Assembly (NCBI RefSeq): GCF_009807095.1
Contig: NZ_WUCC01000005.1
Location: 62,001 to 126,000, forward strand
Reading direction: 5' to 3'
From: Rathayibacter sp. VKM Ac-2754
GTDB taxonomy: Bacteria; Actinomycetota; Actinomycetes; Actinomycetales; Microbacteriaceae
DNA: 64,000 nt
The position numbers were made by a program, and so were the translations under genes. The stretch's first letter is position 1. Every line of letters begins with the position of its first letter. A model generated the notes under the pieces. It did no database searches. It saw only the letters and a program-made list of their open reading frames with translations, and was not told the DNA's origin. This document shows positions 35,314 through 43,362 of this stretch, piece after piece.

Positions 35314-37338
35314 ATGACCGAGACGATCGCGAACCTGCTCGACGAGACCCGCCGGTTCCCCGCACCCCCGGCCTTCGCCGCGGAGGCGAACGTCGGCGCG
35401 GAGGCCTACGCCCGCGCGGCCGCCGACCCGGTCGCGTTCTGGGAGGAGGCGGCCCGCCGACTCGACTGGGCGGAGGCCTGGCAGACGGCGCACCGCTGGG
35501 AGCCCGCGCTGCCGCAGGAGGACGGCACCCTCTCCGTCCCGCGGGCGACCTGGTTCGAGGGCGGCCGGCTGAACGTCGCCGTCAACTGCGTCGACCGGCA
35601 CGTCGACGCCGGCCGCGGAGACAAGGTCGCCCTGCACTTCGAGGGCGAGCGCGGCGACCGCCGCTCGATCTCGTACGCCCAGCTGCAGCGCGACGTCGCC
35701 CGGGCGGCGCACGCGCTCACGGCGCTCGGCATCGGGAAGGGCGACCGCGTCGTCGTCTACCTGCCGGTGATCCCCGAGACGGTCGTCATCACGCTGGCGA
35801 TCGCGCGCATCGGAGCGATCCACTCGCTGGTCTTCGGCGGGTTCTCGGCCGAGGCGGTCCGGTTCCGCGTCGAGGACACGGGGGCGAAGCTCCTGGTCAC
35901 CACCGACGGGCAGTTCCGCCGCGGGAAGGCCGTCCCGGTCAAGGAGAACGCCGACCACGCGGTCTCGGGCGAGAACGCGATCGAGCACGTGCTGGTCGTC
36001 CGCCGCACCGGCGACGAGACCCCCGACATCCCCTGGACCCCGGGCCGCGACGTCTGGTGGCACGACGTCGTCGACGCGCAGAGCGATGTGCACGAGGCCG
36101 AGGCCTTCGACGCCGAGACGCCGCTGTTCATCATCTACACCTCGGGCACGACCGGGAAGCCGAAGGGCCTCGTCCACACCAGCGGCGGCTACCTGACGCA
36201 GGCCTCGTGGACGCACTGGGCCGTCTTCGACGCGAAGCCCGACGACGTGCACTGGTGCACCGCGGATCTCGCCTGGGTGACCGCGCACACCTACGAGATC
36301 TACGGGCCGCTCTCGAACGGGCTCACCCAGGTGATCTACGAGGGCACCCCGAGCACTCCGCACACGGCGCGGCACTTCGAGATCATCGAGCGCTACGGCG
36401 TCACCGTCTACTACACGGCGCCGACCCTGATCCGCACCCTGATGACGTGGTTCAACGAGGGCGTGCCCGCCGAGTACGACCTCTCGAGCCTGCGCCTGCT
36501 CGGCACGGTCGGCGAGTCGATCAACCCCGAGGCGTGGGTGTGGTTCCACGAGAACATCGGCGCCGGGCGCTGCCCGATCGTCGACACCTGGTGGCAGTCC
36601 GAGACGGGCGCGGCGGTGATGTGCCCGCTGCCGGGCGTCTCGACGCTCAAGCCCGGCTCGTCGCTCGGAGCCCTTCCCGGGCTCAGCACGCTCGTGGTCG
36701 ACGACGAGGGCCGCCGCGTGCCGAACGGCTCCGGAGGCTACCTGGTCGTCGACGGCACGGGCCCGGCTCTCGCCCGCACCGTCTGGGGCGACGCCGAGCG
36801 GTACCGCGACTCCTACTGGGCCCGCTTCGCCGAGCAGGGCTGGTTCTTCTCGGGCGACGGCGCCAAGTACGACAGCGACGGCGACATCTGGGTGCTCGGG
36901 CGCGTGGACGACGTGATCAACGTCTCCGGACACCGCCTGTCGACGATCGAGATCGAGTCGGCGCTCGTCGCGCACCCCGCGGTCGGCGAGGCCGGAGTGG
37001 TCGGCGTCGCCGACGCGGTCACCGGCCAGGCGATCGCGGCGTTCGTGATCCCCTCCGACGAGGCCATCGATCGCGGCCGCGAGGACCCCGCCTACTGGAA
37101 CGCCCTCGCGGCCTCGCTGTCGGCCGGCCTCCGCGACCACGTGGCGACCGCGATCGGGCCGATCGCGAAGCCCCGCGACGTCGTGCTCGTGCCCGACCTG
37201 CCCAAGACCCGCTCGGGCAAGATCATGCGGCGCCTGCTCGGCGACATCCGCGACGGCCGGCCCCTGGGCGATGTGACGAGCCTCCAGGACGACACCGTCC
37301 CCGAGCGCATCGCCCGCATCGTCGCGGAGCGCGACTGA
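35314..37338 (+). CDS. Acetyl-CoA synthetase-like AMP-forming acyl-CoA ligase
   Basis: 674 aa, close in length and plan to Acs. P-loop IIYTSGTTGKPKG, WVTAHTYEIYGPL, TWWQSETGAA, hinge GRVDDVINVSGHRL and C-terminal PKTRSGKIMRR with the Lys that is acetylated in Acs. The Trp pair that limits the acyl pocket to acetate size is kept. Two changes from the usual Acs pattern are GES for GEP (GTVGESINPEAW) and WVTA for WVTG. It activates acetate or a similar small acid to its CoA thioester. Its place behind a sulfonate-type importer makes a special substrate possible (inference). Confidence 0.88.
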   Translation: MTETIANLLDETRRFPAPPAFAAEANVGAEAYARAAADPVAFWEEAARRLDWAEAWQTAHRWEPALPQEDGTLSVPRATWFEGGRLNVAVNCVDRHVDAGRGDKVALHFEGERGDRRSISYAQLQRDVARAAHALTALGIGKGDRVVVYLPVIPETVVITLAIARIGAIHSLVFGGFSAEAVRFRVEDTGAKLLVTTDGQFRRGKAVPVKENADHAVSGENAIEHVLVVRRTGDETPDIPWTPGRDVWWHDVVDAQSDVHEAEAFDAETPLFIIYTSGTTGKPKGLVHTSGGYLTQASWTHWAVFDAKPDDVHWCTADLAWVTAHTYEIYGPLSNGLTQVIYEGTPSTPHTARHFEIIERYGVTVYYTAPTLIRTLMTWFNEGVPAEYDLSSLRLLGTVGESINPEAWVWFHENIGAGRCPIVDTWWQSETGAAVMCPLPGVSTLKPGSSLGALPGLSTLVVDDEGRRVPNGSGGYLVVDGTGPALARTVWGDAERYRDSYWARFAEQGWFFSGDGAKYDSDGDIWVLGRVDDVINVSGHRLSTIEIESALVAHPAVGEAGVVGVADAVTGQAIAAFVIPSDEAIDRGREDPAYWNALAASLSAGLRDHVATAIGPIAKPRDVVLVPDLPKTRSGKIMRRLLGDIRDGRPLGDVTSLQDDTVPERIARIVAERD

Positions 37339-37400
37339 CGGCCGAGCCTTCCACGAGAGTCGAGGAGGAGCACCGACGTCAGCCCCGACCGGACGGTCCC

Positions 37401-38306
37401 TCAGCGGAGCGAGGACGCTGCGCCCGCGACGCGTTCTTGCAGCGCCGCGCGAAGCGTCTCGACGAAGTCCGGGTAGATGGACAGAAGATCCTGATCGGCG
37501 CAGATCTCCTCGATGTGCGGCGGCGCCTTTGCGACGAGCTCCTCGACCCGGGTCGCGAACTCGTCCGGATCGAGCCCACGATCTCGAGCTTCTCGACGCC
37601 AGTGGACGGCGCCGATCTCGGCGATTCTGTACTCCCCAGCCACCTTCTGCGCGAGACGCATCGTCGACGCGCGGTAGTCCGGGTAGGGCGTGAGGCTGGC
37701 GATGTCGTACAGAGGGGCGAGAGCCACCTGTCCACCGGCGAGGAGGACGGAGTAGTTCTTCGCGTGAGCGTCCGGCGCGGCGACGAGCCAGTTGAACGCG
37801 ACAGCGAGAAGCAGCCTCTCGATGCTGTCCCGTGCCGGTCCCGAGCGAAGGTGTCGTCGAAGGAGTGCGGCCATGCTCGGCAGGCCGGGCCCTCCATCGT
37901 CCTCGTACTTCTGAGACGGCATGACCGAGAGCGCCTGACAGAAGTCCTCTTGATGGATCCGGACGACTCGTCCCTCGGATCCTCCCGCTGTCGACGCATC
38001 CTCACCGAGCCGATAACGGTCGTACCGCTCGACGATGACGGCGGTCTCGCCGTCGAATCGCCCGATCCGAGAACGCGCAGCAATGAGCCCCAGCCGACGT
38101 GCGAGCTCCAGGCACACGTGCTCGTTCAGAGCGCTCGCCCGGTACGAAGGGATCCCCGGCTTGAGGATGTGCGTGGACGGCACGGAACCGGTCGGGAGCA
38201 TCCACTCGCCTCTCTGCCGGAGCAGCCCGAACTTGGCCTGCGCGCCTGCCAGGCTGAACCGTCCGTTGTGCTCGTCGAACGTCCACGTGCTCGGATCGGT
38301 GTTCAT
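37401..38306 (-). CDS. HipA-like serine/threonine kinase toxin, core without the N-terminal subdomain
   Basis: 301 aa versus about 410-440 aa for normal HipA. The kinase core looks intact: FSLAGAQAKFGLL, the ATP loop STHILKP, catalytic APDAHAKNYSVLL (D, K, N) and the metal-binding LYDIASLTPYP. HipA toxins phosphorylate tRNA-synthetases (GltX in E. coli) and cause growth arrest; the antitoxin HipB is encoded just upstream. Most of the N-terminal subdomain 1 is missing, and an in-frame TAA separates this frame from a 31-codon remnant. Start ATG at 38306 has no good SD. May be a decayed or HipT-like toxin. Confidence 0.8.
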   Translation of the reverse strand: MNTDPSTWTFDEHNGRFSLAGAQAKFGLLRQRGEWMLPTGSVPSTHILKPGIPSYRASALNEHVCLELARRLGLIAARSRIGRFDGETAVIVERYDRYRLGEDASTAGGSEGRVVRIHQEDFCQALSVMPSQKYEDDGGPGLPSMAALLRRHLRSGPARDSIERLLLAVAFNWLVAAPDAHAKNYSVLLAGGQVALAPLYDIASLTPYPDYRASTMRLAQKVAGEYRIAEIGAVHWRREARDRGLDPDEFATRVEELVAKAPPHIEEICADQDLLSIYPDFVETLRAALQERVAGAASSLR

Positions 38307-38375
38307 CGCCCGGATCTGGCGCCCTATCTCCTCATCACTGACGGGGGAGAGATCGCCCGGGCGATCGAGAATCGA

Positions 38376-38471
38376 TTACGCCTCGTCGTAGGTGAAGCGA
38401 GACGAGCGCACCTCGCACTCCAGGACTCCTGCCCGGACACCGCCGATGAAGACGATCAGCTGACGGGTCAT
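38376..38471 (-). pseudogene. N-terminal remnant of hipA, 31 codons then TAA
   Basis: ATG (38471) overlaps the hipB stop (ATGA). The frame encodes TRQLIVFIGGVRAGVLECEV, then SSRFTYDEA, which matches the first strands of HipA subdomain 1, and then ends at TAA (38376-38378). The same frame continues after the stop (SILDRPGDLSPVSDEEIGRQ) straight into the kinase core, so one substitution would restore a fused but internally deleted protein. Roughly 80 residues of the normal N-domain are absent. Confidence 0.7.
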
Positions 38472-38764
38472 GGCGTCTCCATCTCGATGAAGCCGGAGAG
38501 GTATCGCGACAGGTCGATCGCCGGCTCCCGCTCCGAGTCCGTCGCTCCCGCACCGCTCGGCGAGAGGTCGACGTCCAAGTCGAGCTCCAGCAGGACTCGG
38601 AGCAGCGAGCTCAGAGCCGCCCGCTCTTTGCCGTGCTCGAGCGCGACGATCAGTTGCCGGGAGACGCCGGCCCTCTGAGCCAGTTCCTGTTGCGTGAGTT
38701 CCAGCCGTCTTCTCCGTGCACGGATGATCGCGCCCACGTCCTCGGCCGTGCGGATCCGTGTCAT
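38468..38764 (-). CDS. HipB-like antitoxin, XRE helix-turn-helix
   Basis: 98 aa. Helix-turn-helix IIRARRRRLELTQQELAQRA, then GVSRQLIVALEHGKERAALS, in the first 60 residues, followed by an acidic, probably flexible tail (LSPSGAGATDSEREP). In HipBA systems HipB binds the toxin and represses its own operon. ATG at 38764 was chosen because the HTH begins soon after; a longer frame upstream runs across the operator array. Its stop overlaps the hipA ATG by four bases. Four evenly spaced palindromes lie upstream. Confidence 0.88.
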   Translation of the reverse strand: MTRIRTAEDVGAIIRARRRRLELTQQELAQRAGVSRQLIVALEHGKERAALSSLLRVLLELDLDVDLSPSGAGATDSEREPAIDLSRYLSGFIEMETP

Positions 38765-38831
38765 GAGCAGACATCCCTTCCATCGGATCGCCTCGCAGCG
38801 ACCGTCGCGTCCAGCGCTCCGCCCGCGCAGA

Positions 38832-38933
38832 TGTCCATCTTCGCTGACATCTCCGGGCCTGTCCACGATCGGTGACAAACGTGAAGGTGTCTGCGATCGG
38901 CGACATCTCCCGGCATATCCACGATCGGCGACA
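38832..38933 (-). promoter_or_regulatory. Four 28-bp-phased operators upstream of hipB
   Basis: Four 18-bp palindromes of the form TGTCnnCGATCGnnGACA start at 38832 (centre degenerate, TCTTCG), 38860, 38888 and 38916 (TATC left half). The starts are exactly 28 bp apart, with 10-bp linkers. This matches the expected multi-operator autoregulation of hipBA by HipB dimers, as in E. coli where four operators are present. The region 38765-39089 shows no gene; a -10 box was not recognised with confidence. Confidence 0.8.
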
Positions 38934-39089
38934 GCTGGAGCGGATCGGCGTGCCGCGGGCATCCGGGGTGTGGATCTCGGCAATGCGTGGCGGTGTTCTA
39001 GCGCCGCTTCGTTTCGCACCTGGATGGAGGGCTGGGCTGGCCGAGGATCGGGATCTCAGGCGGGTCGACGTCGATGAGAGAGGCGGCTG

Positions 39090-39413
39090 CTAGGTGCGAC
39101 TGCGGACCACTTGAACGAAGAGTCTTGTGAGCTCGTCGCAGTCGGGGTTGCTGCGCGTCCACACCTGCGCGTCTTCGTACGTCTGGAGGATCACGTCGGA
39201 GCTGGCCTCCGTCCACCAGGCGGGGTTCAGAGCGGCATTCAAACGCGCTCGGACGTCAGCTAGCTCGGTGGCGAGTTCCCTTAAGAGGGAGCGGGTCGCG
39301 TCGGGGTCGGGTTTCGAGTCCCAGAGCGTGGTGATGTGGGCGTCGAGCCTGGCTGCCGCCGAGACGTCGGCGGCAGCCAGTGCGGCGGCGAGGTCGATCC
39401 TGCTCGGCGTCAC
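39090..39413 (-). CDS. Hypothetical protein, 107 aa
   Basis: Mostly helical small protein, GTG start 17 nt after the stop of the aldo/keto reductase gene. Features are Ala-rich helix SRIDLAAALAAADVSAAARL, a second helix with LLRELATELADVRARLNAAL and a Trp pair (NPAWWTEASS). No family recognised. Weak SD; it could be the last gene of the redox operon or an independent accessory gene. Confidence 0.5.
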   Translation of the reverse strand: MTPSRIDLAAALAAADVSAAARLDAHITTLWDSKPDPDATRSLLRELATELADVRARLNAALNPAWWTEASSDVILQTYEDAQVWTRSNPDCDELTRLFVQVVRSRT

Positions 39414-39430
39414 GTCAGAGGTCGGTCGGG

Positions 39431-40447
39431 TCAGCGTCGGCGCGCGGCAGGGGTCAGCTCGGTGGCGCCGTAGCTGTTGTCGTCGGGGTTGAGGGTGACG
39501 CCGGGGGCGACGAGCTCGTCGATGCGGTCGAGGACCTCGGGGGCGAGGGTCAGATCGGCGGCGGGCAGCTGGGACTCGAGCTGCTCCATGGTGCGAGGGC
39601 CGATGATCGCGGAGGTGACGCCGGGGTGGCGGATCACGAACGCGATCGCGAGCTGGATCAGCGTCATGTCAGCGCTCTCGGCAAGGACAGCGAGCTCCTC
39701 GACGATGTCGAGCTTGCGCTGGTTGGCGGGGGTGCTCATGTCGAAGCGGGCGCTCGGGCGGGCGGAGGAGGTCGGCGTGCCGGCGGCGTCCTTGCGCCAG
39801 CGGCCGGAGAGCCAGCCGCCGGCGAGGGGGCTGTAGGTGAGGGTGCCCATGCCGTGGCGCTGCACGGTCGGCAGCACGTCCTCCTCGATGCCGCGGACGA
39901 GGATCGAGTAGGGCGGCTGCTCCGTCACGAAGCGCTCGAGGCCGCGCTCGCGGGCGGCCCACTGCGCTTCGACGATCTGGCTGCCGGAGTAGGACGAGGA
40001 GCCGATCGAGCGGACCTTGCCCTGCCGGACGAGGTCGGTCAGGGCGCCGAGCGTCTCCTCGACGTCGGCCGTCGGGCTCGGGCGGTGCACCTGGTACAGG
40101 TCGATGTAGTCGGTGCCGAGGCGGCGGAGCGAGTCCTCGACGGCGCGCATGATGTACTTTCGCGAGCCGCCGGAGCGGTTGGGTCCTTCGCCCATGGGCA
40201 TGAAGAACTTGGTGGCGAGGACGACGTCGTCGCGGCGGCCCTGGAGGGCTTCGCCGACGATCTCCTCGGAGATGCCGCCGGAGTAGACGTCGGCGGTGTC
40301 GACGAAGTTGATTCCGGCGTCGAGCGCCGCGTGGATGACGCGGATCGAGTCGGCGCGGTCGTCGTTGCCCCAGGGGCCGAACATCATCGTGCCGAGGGCG
40401 AGGGGGCTGACGGACACTCCGGTGCGTCCGAGGGGGCGGTACTCCAT
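39431..40447 (-). CDS. Aldo/keto reductase (YajO/Tas-like AKR)
   Basis: 338 aa TIM-barrel NADPH-dependent reductase. Catalytic tetrad visible: Asp and Tyr in NFVDTADVYSGG, Lys in VLATKFFMP, His in DLYQVHRPSP. NADPH site: GPRTMEQLESQL near 288-300. Reduces aldehydes or ketones in the cytosol; substrate unknown. ATG preceded by AAGGAGAACCCC. Lies 49 nt downstream of the carboxymuconolactone-decarboxylase gene, in the same direction. Confidence 0.92.
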   Translation of the reverse strand: MEYRPLGRTGVSVSPLALGTMMFGPWGNDDRADSIRVIHAALDAGINFVDTADVYSGGISEEIVGEALQGRRDDVVLATKFFMPMGEGPNRSGGSRKYIMRAVEDSLRRLGTDYIDLYQVHRPSPTADVEETLGALTDLVRQGKVRSIGSSSYSGSQIVEAQWAARERGLERFVTEQPPYSILVRGIEEDVLPTVQRHGMGTLTYSPLAGGWLSGRWRKDAAGTPTSSARPSARFDMSTPANQRKLDIVEELAVLAESADMTLIQLAIAFVIRHPGVTSAIIGPRTMEQLESQLPAADLTLAPEVLDRIDELVAPGVTLNPDDNSYGATELTPAARRR

Positions 40448-40496
40448 GGGGTTCTCCTTGCGTCGAGGGGGCGTGCGGGCTCAGCGTGCGCGGGGG

Positions 40497-40823
40497 TCAG
40501 GCGTCGGCGGTGTCGCCGAGGACCTTCTTGGCGACGGTGACGGCGGAGAGGGCCTTGGGCCAGCCGGCGTAGAAGGCGAGGTGGGTGATCGTCTCGATCA
40601 GCTCGTTGCGGGTGACGCCGTTCTCGAGGGCGCGGCTGAGGTGGCCGGGCAGTTGCTCGGCGTTGCCGCCCATGATCAGGGCGGACACGGTGATGAGGCT
40701 GCGGTCGCGGGGGGAGAGCTCGGGGCGCTCCCAGACGTCGCCGAAGAGGACGTCGTCGGTGAGCTGGACGATCTTCGGCGCGAAGCCGCCGACGAGCTGC
40801 TGGATGGGGGTGGGTTCGGTCAT
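40497..40823 (-). CDS. Carboxymuconolactone decarboxylase family protein
   Basis: 108 aa, the small single-domain CMD/AhpD-like fold. Helical stretch LSPRDRSLITVSALIMGGNA with the conserved Arg-Asp-Arg and ENGVTRNELIETITHLAFYAG are typical. The CxxC of peroxidase-type AhpD is absent, so it is closer to the decarboxylase/unknown subgroup. ATG at 40823 with AGGAG 10 nt upstream. A GGCAGTACCT motif lies 38 nt before the start. Confidence 0.85.
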   Translation of the reverse strand: MTEPTPIQQLVGGFAPKIVQLTDDVLFGDVWERPELSPRDRSLITVSALIMGGNAEQLPGHLSRALENGVTRNELIETITHLAFYAGWPKALSAVTVAKKVLGDTADA

Positions 40824-40861
40824 GGCTGCTGCTCCTGTCGAGAGTGGGAAGGAGGTCACGG

Positions 40862-40871
40862 GGCAGTACCT
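40862..40871 (-). promoter_or_regulatory. GGCAGTACCT motif upstream of the CMD gene
   Basis: Plus-strand GGCAGTACCT (minus AGGTACTGCC) between the lipoprotein stop and the CMD gene. The identical 10-mer occurs upstream of the MFS gene at 45559. It may be the binding site of the XRE/MmyB-like regulator of this region; evidence is the shared sequence only. Confidence 0.4.
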
Positions 40872-40881
40872 CCTAGAGGGA

Positions 40882-41349
40882 TCAGGCGGTGGCCTGGTCT
40901 CGGATCTGCGCGAGGGCGTTCATGAACCCTTCCGAGCAGCCGCTGGAGCCGGCGAGCCGGTCGACCTCGAGCTCACCGACGGGGCGGCCGACAATCGCCT
41001 GGGGGAGAGCCTCGGCGAAGCGCTGCTGGTAGCCGAGCGACGTCTCGTCCTCGGCCGGGGTAGTGATGGCGACCGCTGTGACGGCGTCGTCCTGGATAGT
41101 GAGGGTGACGTCGTGGTGCGACGGCAGTCCTCCGTACCAGCCGCGGGCGGTGTACTCCCCGTCGCGGTACTGCCCCTCCAGCTCCGGTGCCGAGGTGGAG
41201 GGTTCGGGCTGCTGCGGGGTTGGTGCCGCACTGGAGGCCGAGGTCAGCGTCGTCGCAGGATCTTCCGCTGCACGGTCCCCGGCAGTGCAACCGGTGAGGG
41301 TCGCGGCGACCGACAGCGTCCCCGCGGCTGCGGCGAGGCGACCCCTCAC
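40882..41349 (-). CDS. Lipoprotein with FMN-binding-like domain
   Basis: 155 aa. Signal peptide ending in lipobox ATLTGC (Cys about 21), a Thr/Ser/Pro linker to about 55, then a domain DGEYTARGWYGGLPSHHDVT...AGSSGCSEGFMNAL that resembles FMN_bind proteins (RnfG/NqrC/ApbE targets). The usual flavinylated Thr in SGATS is replaced: here the motif reads SSGCSEG, so covalent FMN attachment by the usual route is doubtful. GTG start overlaps the upstream SDR stop (GTGA), so it is translationally coupled. Outer-face electron-transfer role is inference. Confidence 0.75.
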   Translation of the reverse strand: MRGRLAAAAGTLSVAATLTGCTAGDRAAEDPATTLTSASSAAPTPQQPEPSTSAPELEGQYRDGEYTARGWYGGLPSHHDVTLTIQDDAVTAVAITTPAEDETSLGYQQRFAEALPQAIVGRPVGELEVDRLAGSSGCSEGFMNALAQIRDQATA

Positions 41350-42116
41350 GAAGTGGCTCCGAGGCGCTGGAGATCCGCCGTCACCTCAGCCGGTTCCGCG
41401 GAGGCGGGCAGGTTCGTCTGGTCGCGAACTCCGTCGAACTGGCCTGCCGGATCGGGGTCGGCCGCCGCGAACAGCGGGGCGAGGTCCTCGGGTGCAGGGC
41501 CGTTTTCGGCGACGAGTTCGACGGTGCGTCGATCGGCGTCGTGGGAGGTGAGGCACTCGACGAGGACGCGGGCGATCTGGTCGCGGGCGATGACGCCGTC
41601 TGCGGGGCTGCCGGCATGGCGGGTGTCGCCCTGCAGGAAGGTGATCGCGAGCTCGTCGGGCTTGTTCGCGTCGAACCAGCCGGGCCGCACGATCGTGTAC
41701 CGGTTGCCGCTGGCGCGGACGAGGCGTTCGCTGCGCCGCTTCCAGTCGTGCGTGACGCTGCGCCCGGTCACGCCGATCGCGGTCATCAGCGCGATGCGGA
41801 CGGGCCGGTCGTCGAGGGCGGTGAGGACGTTGCGCACGGCGCCGTAGTCGACGTCGCGGGCGTCGTCGCTGCCGTAGGCGGCGCCGTGGGTGAACACGAC
41901 CGCATCGATCCCCTCGACGGCCTCGGTCAGTGTCTCCGCGGCAGTGAGCCGGCCGACGACCGCCTCGGCGCGAGGGTCGAGGCGGCCGGCGCGTCGCTCC
42001 TCTCTGACGAGGGCGCGCGCGGTGTGGCCGGCGTCGAGGGCGTGGGCGACGACTCGGCGGCCGATGCTGCCGGTCGCGCCGACGACGAGGACGGTGAGGG
42101 TCTCGGATGCGGTCAT
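41346..42116 (-). CDS. NAD(P)H-binding atypical short-chain dehydrogenase
   Basis: 256 aa. N-terminal Rossmann motif VVGATGSIGRRVVAHAL (GxxGxxG), then VDYGAVRNVLTAL and IALMTAIGVTG; no YxxxK catalytic pair, as in NmrA/NAD(P)-binding SDRs. C-terminal half RYTIVRPGWFD and GVIARDQIARVLVECL fit the atypical SDR a5 group. Cytosolic redox sensor or reductase. ATG follows GAGGACACC. 14 nt downstream of the ADH gene. Confidence 0.88.
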   Translation of the reverse strand: MTASETLTVLVVGATGSIGRRVVAHALDAGHTARALVREERRAGRLDPRAEAVVGRLTAAETLTEAVEGIDAVVFTHGAAYGSDDARDVDYGAVRNVLTALDDRPVRIALMTAIGVTGRSVTHDWKRRSERLVRASGNRYTIVRPGWFDANKPDELAITFLQGDTRHAGSPADGVIARDQIARVLVECLTSHDADRRTVELVAENGPAPEDLAPLFAAADPDPAGQFDGVRDQTNLPASAEPAEVTADLQRLGATS

Positions 42117-42130
42117 GGTGTCCTCTTCGG

Positions 42131-43177
42131 TCAGTTCTGGTCGGTGGTGGGGCGGACGAGGACCTTGAGGGCCTCGCGGTCGGCCATCGCCTGGTAGCCG
42201 GCGGGCACCCCGTCGAGGTCGACGGTCCAATCGAACACTCGGCCGGGCTCGATGGTTCCGTCCAGGACGAGGGGGAGCAGGGTCGGGATGTAGTGGCGGG
42301 CGGGGGCGACACCTCCGGTGAGGGTGATGTTGCGCATGAAGTCGCCGAACCCGAAGGGCACCTCCGCGAACTGCGGGGCGCCGACGCGGCTGACGACGCC
42401 GCCGTCGCGGACGACCGCGAACGCCGTTTCGAGCGCCGCCTTCAGTCCGACCGCTTCGAGGACGACGTGGGTTCCGTCGCCGCCGGTGAGCTCCTTGACG
42501 CGGGCGATGCCCTCGTCGCCGCGCTCGGCGACGACGTCGGTGGCGCCGAAGTCGCGGCCGAGGTCGGTGCGGACGGTGTGGCGGCCCATCAGGATGATGC
42601 GCTCGGCGCCGAGGATCTTCGCGGAGAGGACCGCGGAGAGGCCGACCGCGCCGTCGCCGATGACGGTGACGGTCTTCCCGGGGCCGACGCCGCCGGTGAT
42701 CGCCGCGTGGTAGCCGGTGGACATGACGTCCGAGAGGGCGAGGAGGGAGGGGATGAGCTTCTCGTCGAACCCGGCCGGGACGACGACGAGGGTGCCGTCG
42801 GCCTGGGGGACGCGGACCTTCTCGCCCTGTCCGCCGTCGCCGGGGTTGCCCCAGTGGGCGCCGTGGCGGCAGGAGGTCTGCAGGCCCTCGCGGCAGAAGT
42901 CGCAGGTGCCGTCGGAGGCGACGAACGGGGCGATCACGAAGTCGCCGACGGCGACGTCGGAGACGTCGTCGCCGATCTGCTCGACGATGCCGACGAACTC
43001 GTGTCCCATCCGGGCGCCGTGCTCGGAGTGCTCCATGGAGGCGTAGGGCCAGAGGTCGGAGCCGCAGATGCAGCCCGCGACGATGCGCAGGACCGCGTCG
43101 GTCGGCTCCTGGATCTTCGGGTCGGGGACGGTCTCGATCCGGACGTCGCCGGCGGCGTACATGACGGTTGCGCGCAT
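42131..43177 (-). CDS. Zinc-dependent alcohol dehydrogenase (MDR superfamily)
   Basis: 348 aa. Catalytic-zinc Cys in CICGSDLWPY and HE in GHEFVG, structural-zinc lobe DGTCDFCREGLQTSC (three Cys and an Asp), NAD(P) Rossmann GDGAVGLSAVLSAKILGA. Oxidises/reduces alcohols and aldehydes; substrate unknown. A paralogue with the same plan is at 58274-59323. ATG at 43177. First gene of the minus-strand redox set, divergent from an AKR. Confidence 0.92.
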   Translation of the reverse strand: MRATVMYAAGDVRIETVPDPKIQEPTDAVLRIVAGCICGSDLWPYASMEHSEHGARMGHEFVGIVEQIGDDVSDVAVGDFVIAPFVASDGTCDFCREGLQTSCRHGAHWGNPGDGGQGEKVRVPQADGTLVVVPAGFDEKLIPSLLALSDVMSTGYHAAITGGVGPGKTVTVIGDGAVGLSAVLSAKILGAERIILMGRHTVRTDLGRDFGATDVVAERGDEGIARVKELTGGDGTHVVLEAVGLKAALETAFAVVRDGGVVSRVGAPQFAEVPFGFGDFMRNITLTGGVAPARHYIPTLLPLVLDGTIEPGRVFDWTVDLDGVPAGYQAMADREALKVLVRPTTDQN

Positions 43178-43362
43178 GAGGTCTCGCTTCTCTCGTGAGG
43201 GAGTGGTGCCGCACGGGCTGCGGCGGATACTCTCGGCAACCGGACGTCGTCTCGGTGGCCTGCAACCATGCAACCGCGCTGCTCGCGGGCGCGGGAGGTT
43301 CTGCTGTTCCGTGTAATGCCAGCCCCTCCCTCCTTCCTCCGGGCAGTCGTAGCGTGGCTCGC
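43178..43362. promoter_or_regulatory. Divergent promoter region with repeated GCAACC motifs
   Basis: The 185-nt gap between the ADH (minus) and AKR (plus) genes holds GCAACC at 43236, 43262 and 43270; the last two form an 8-bp tandem (TGCAACCA TGCAACCG). It is a candidate operator for the XRE regulator, but no -35/-10 pair is certain. Confidence 0.4.

Noticed and set aside
38306-38471. A complete HipBST (three-gene) system
   Set aside because: The frame between hipB and the kinase core is only 31 codons and is in frame with the core, so it looks like a remnant rather than a HipS protein of about 100 residues.
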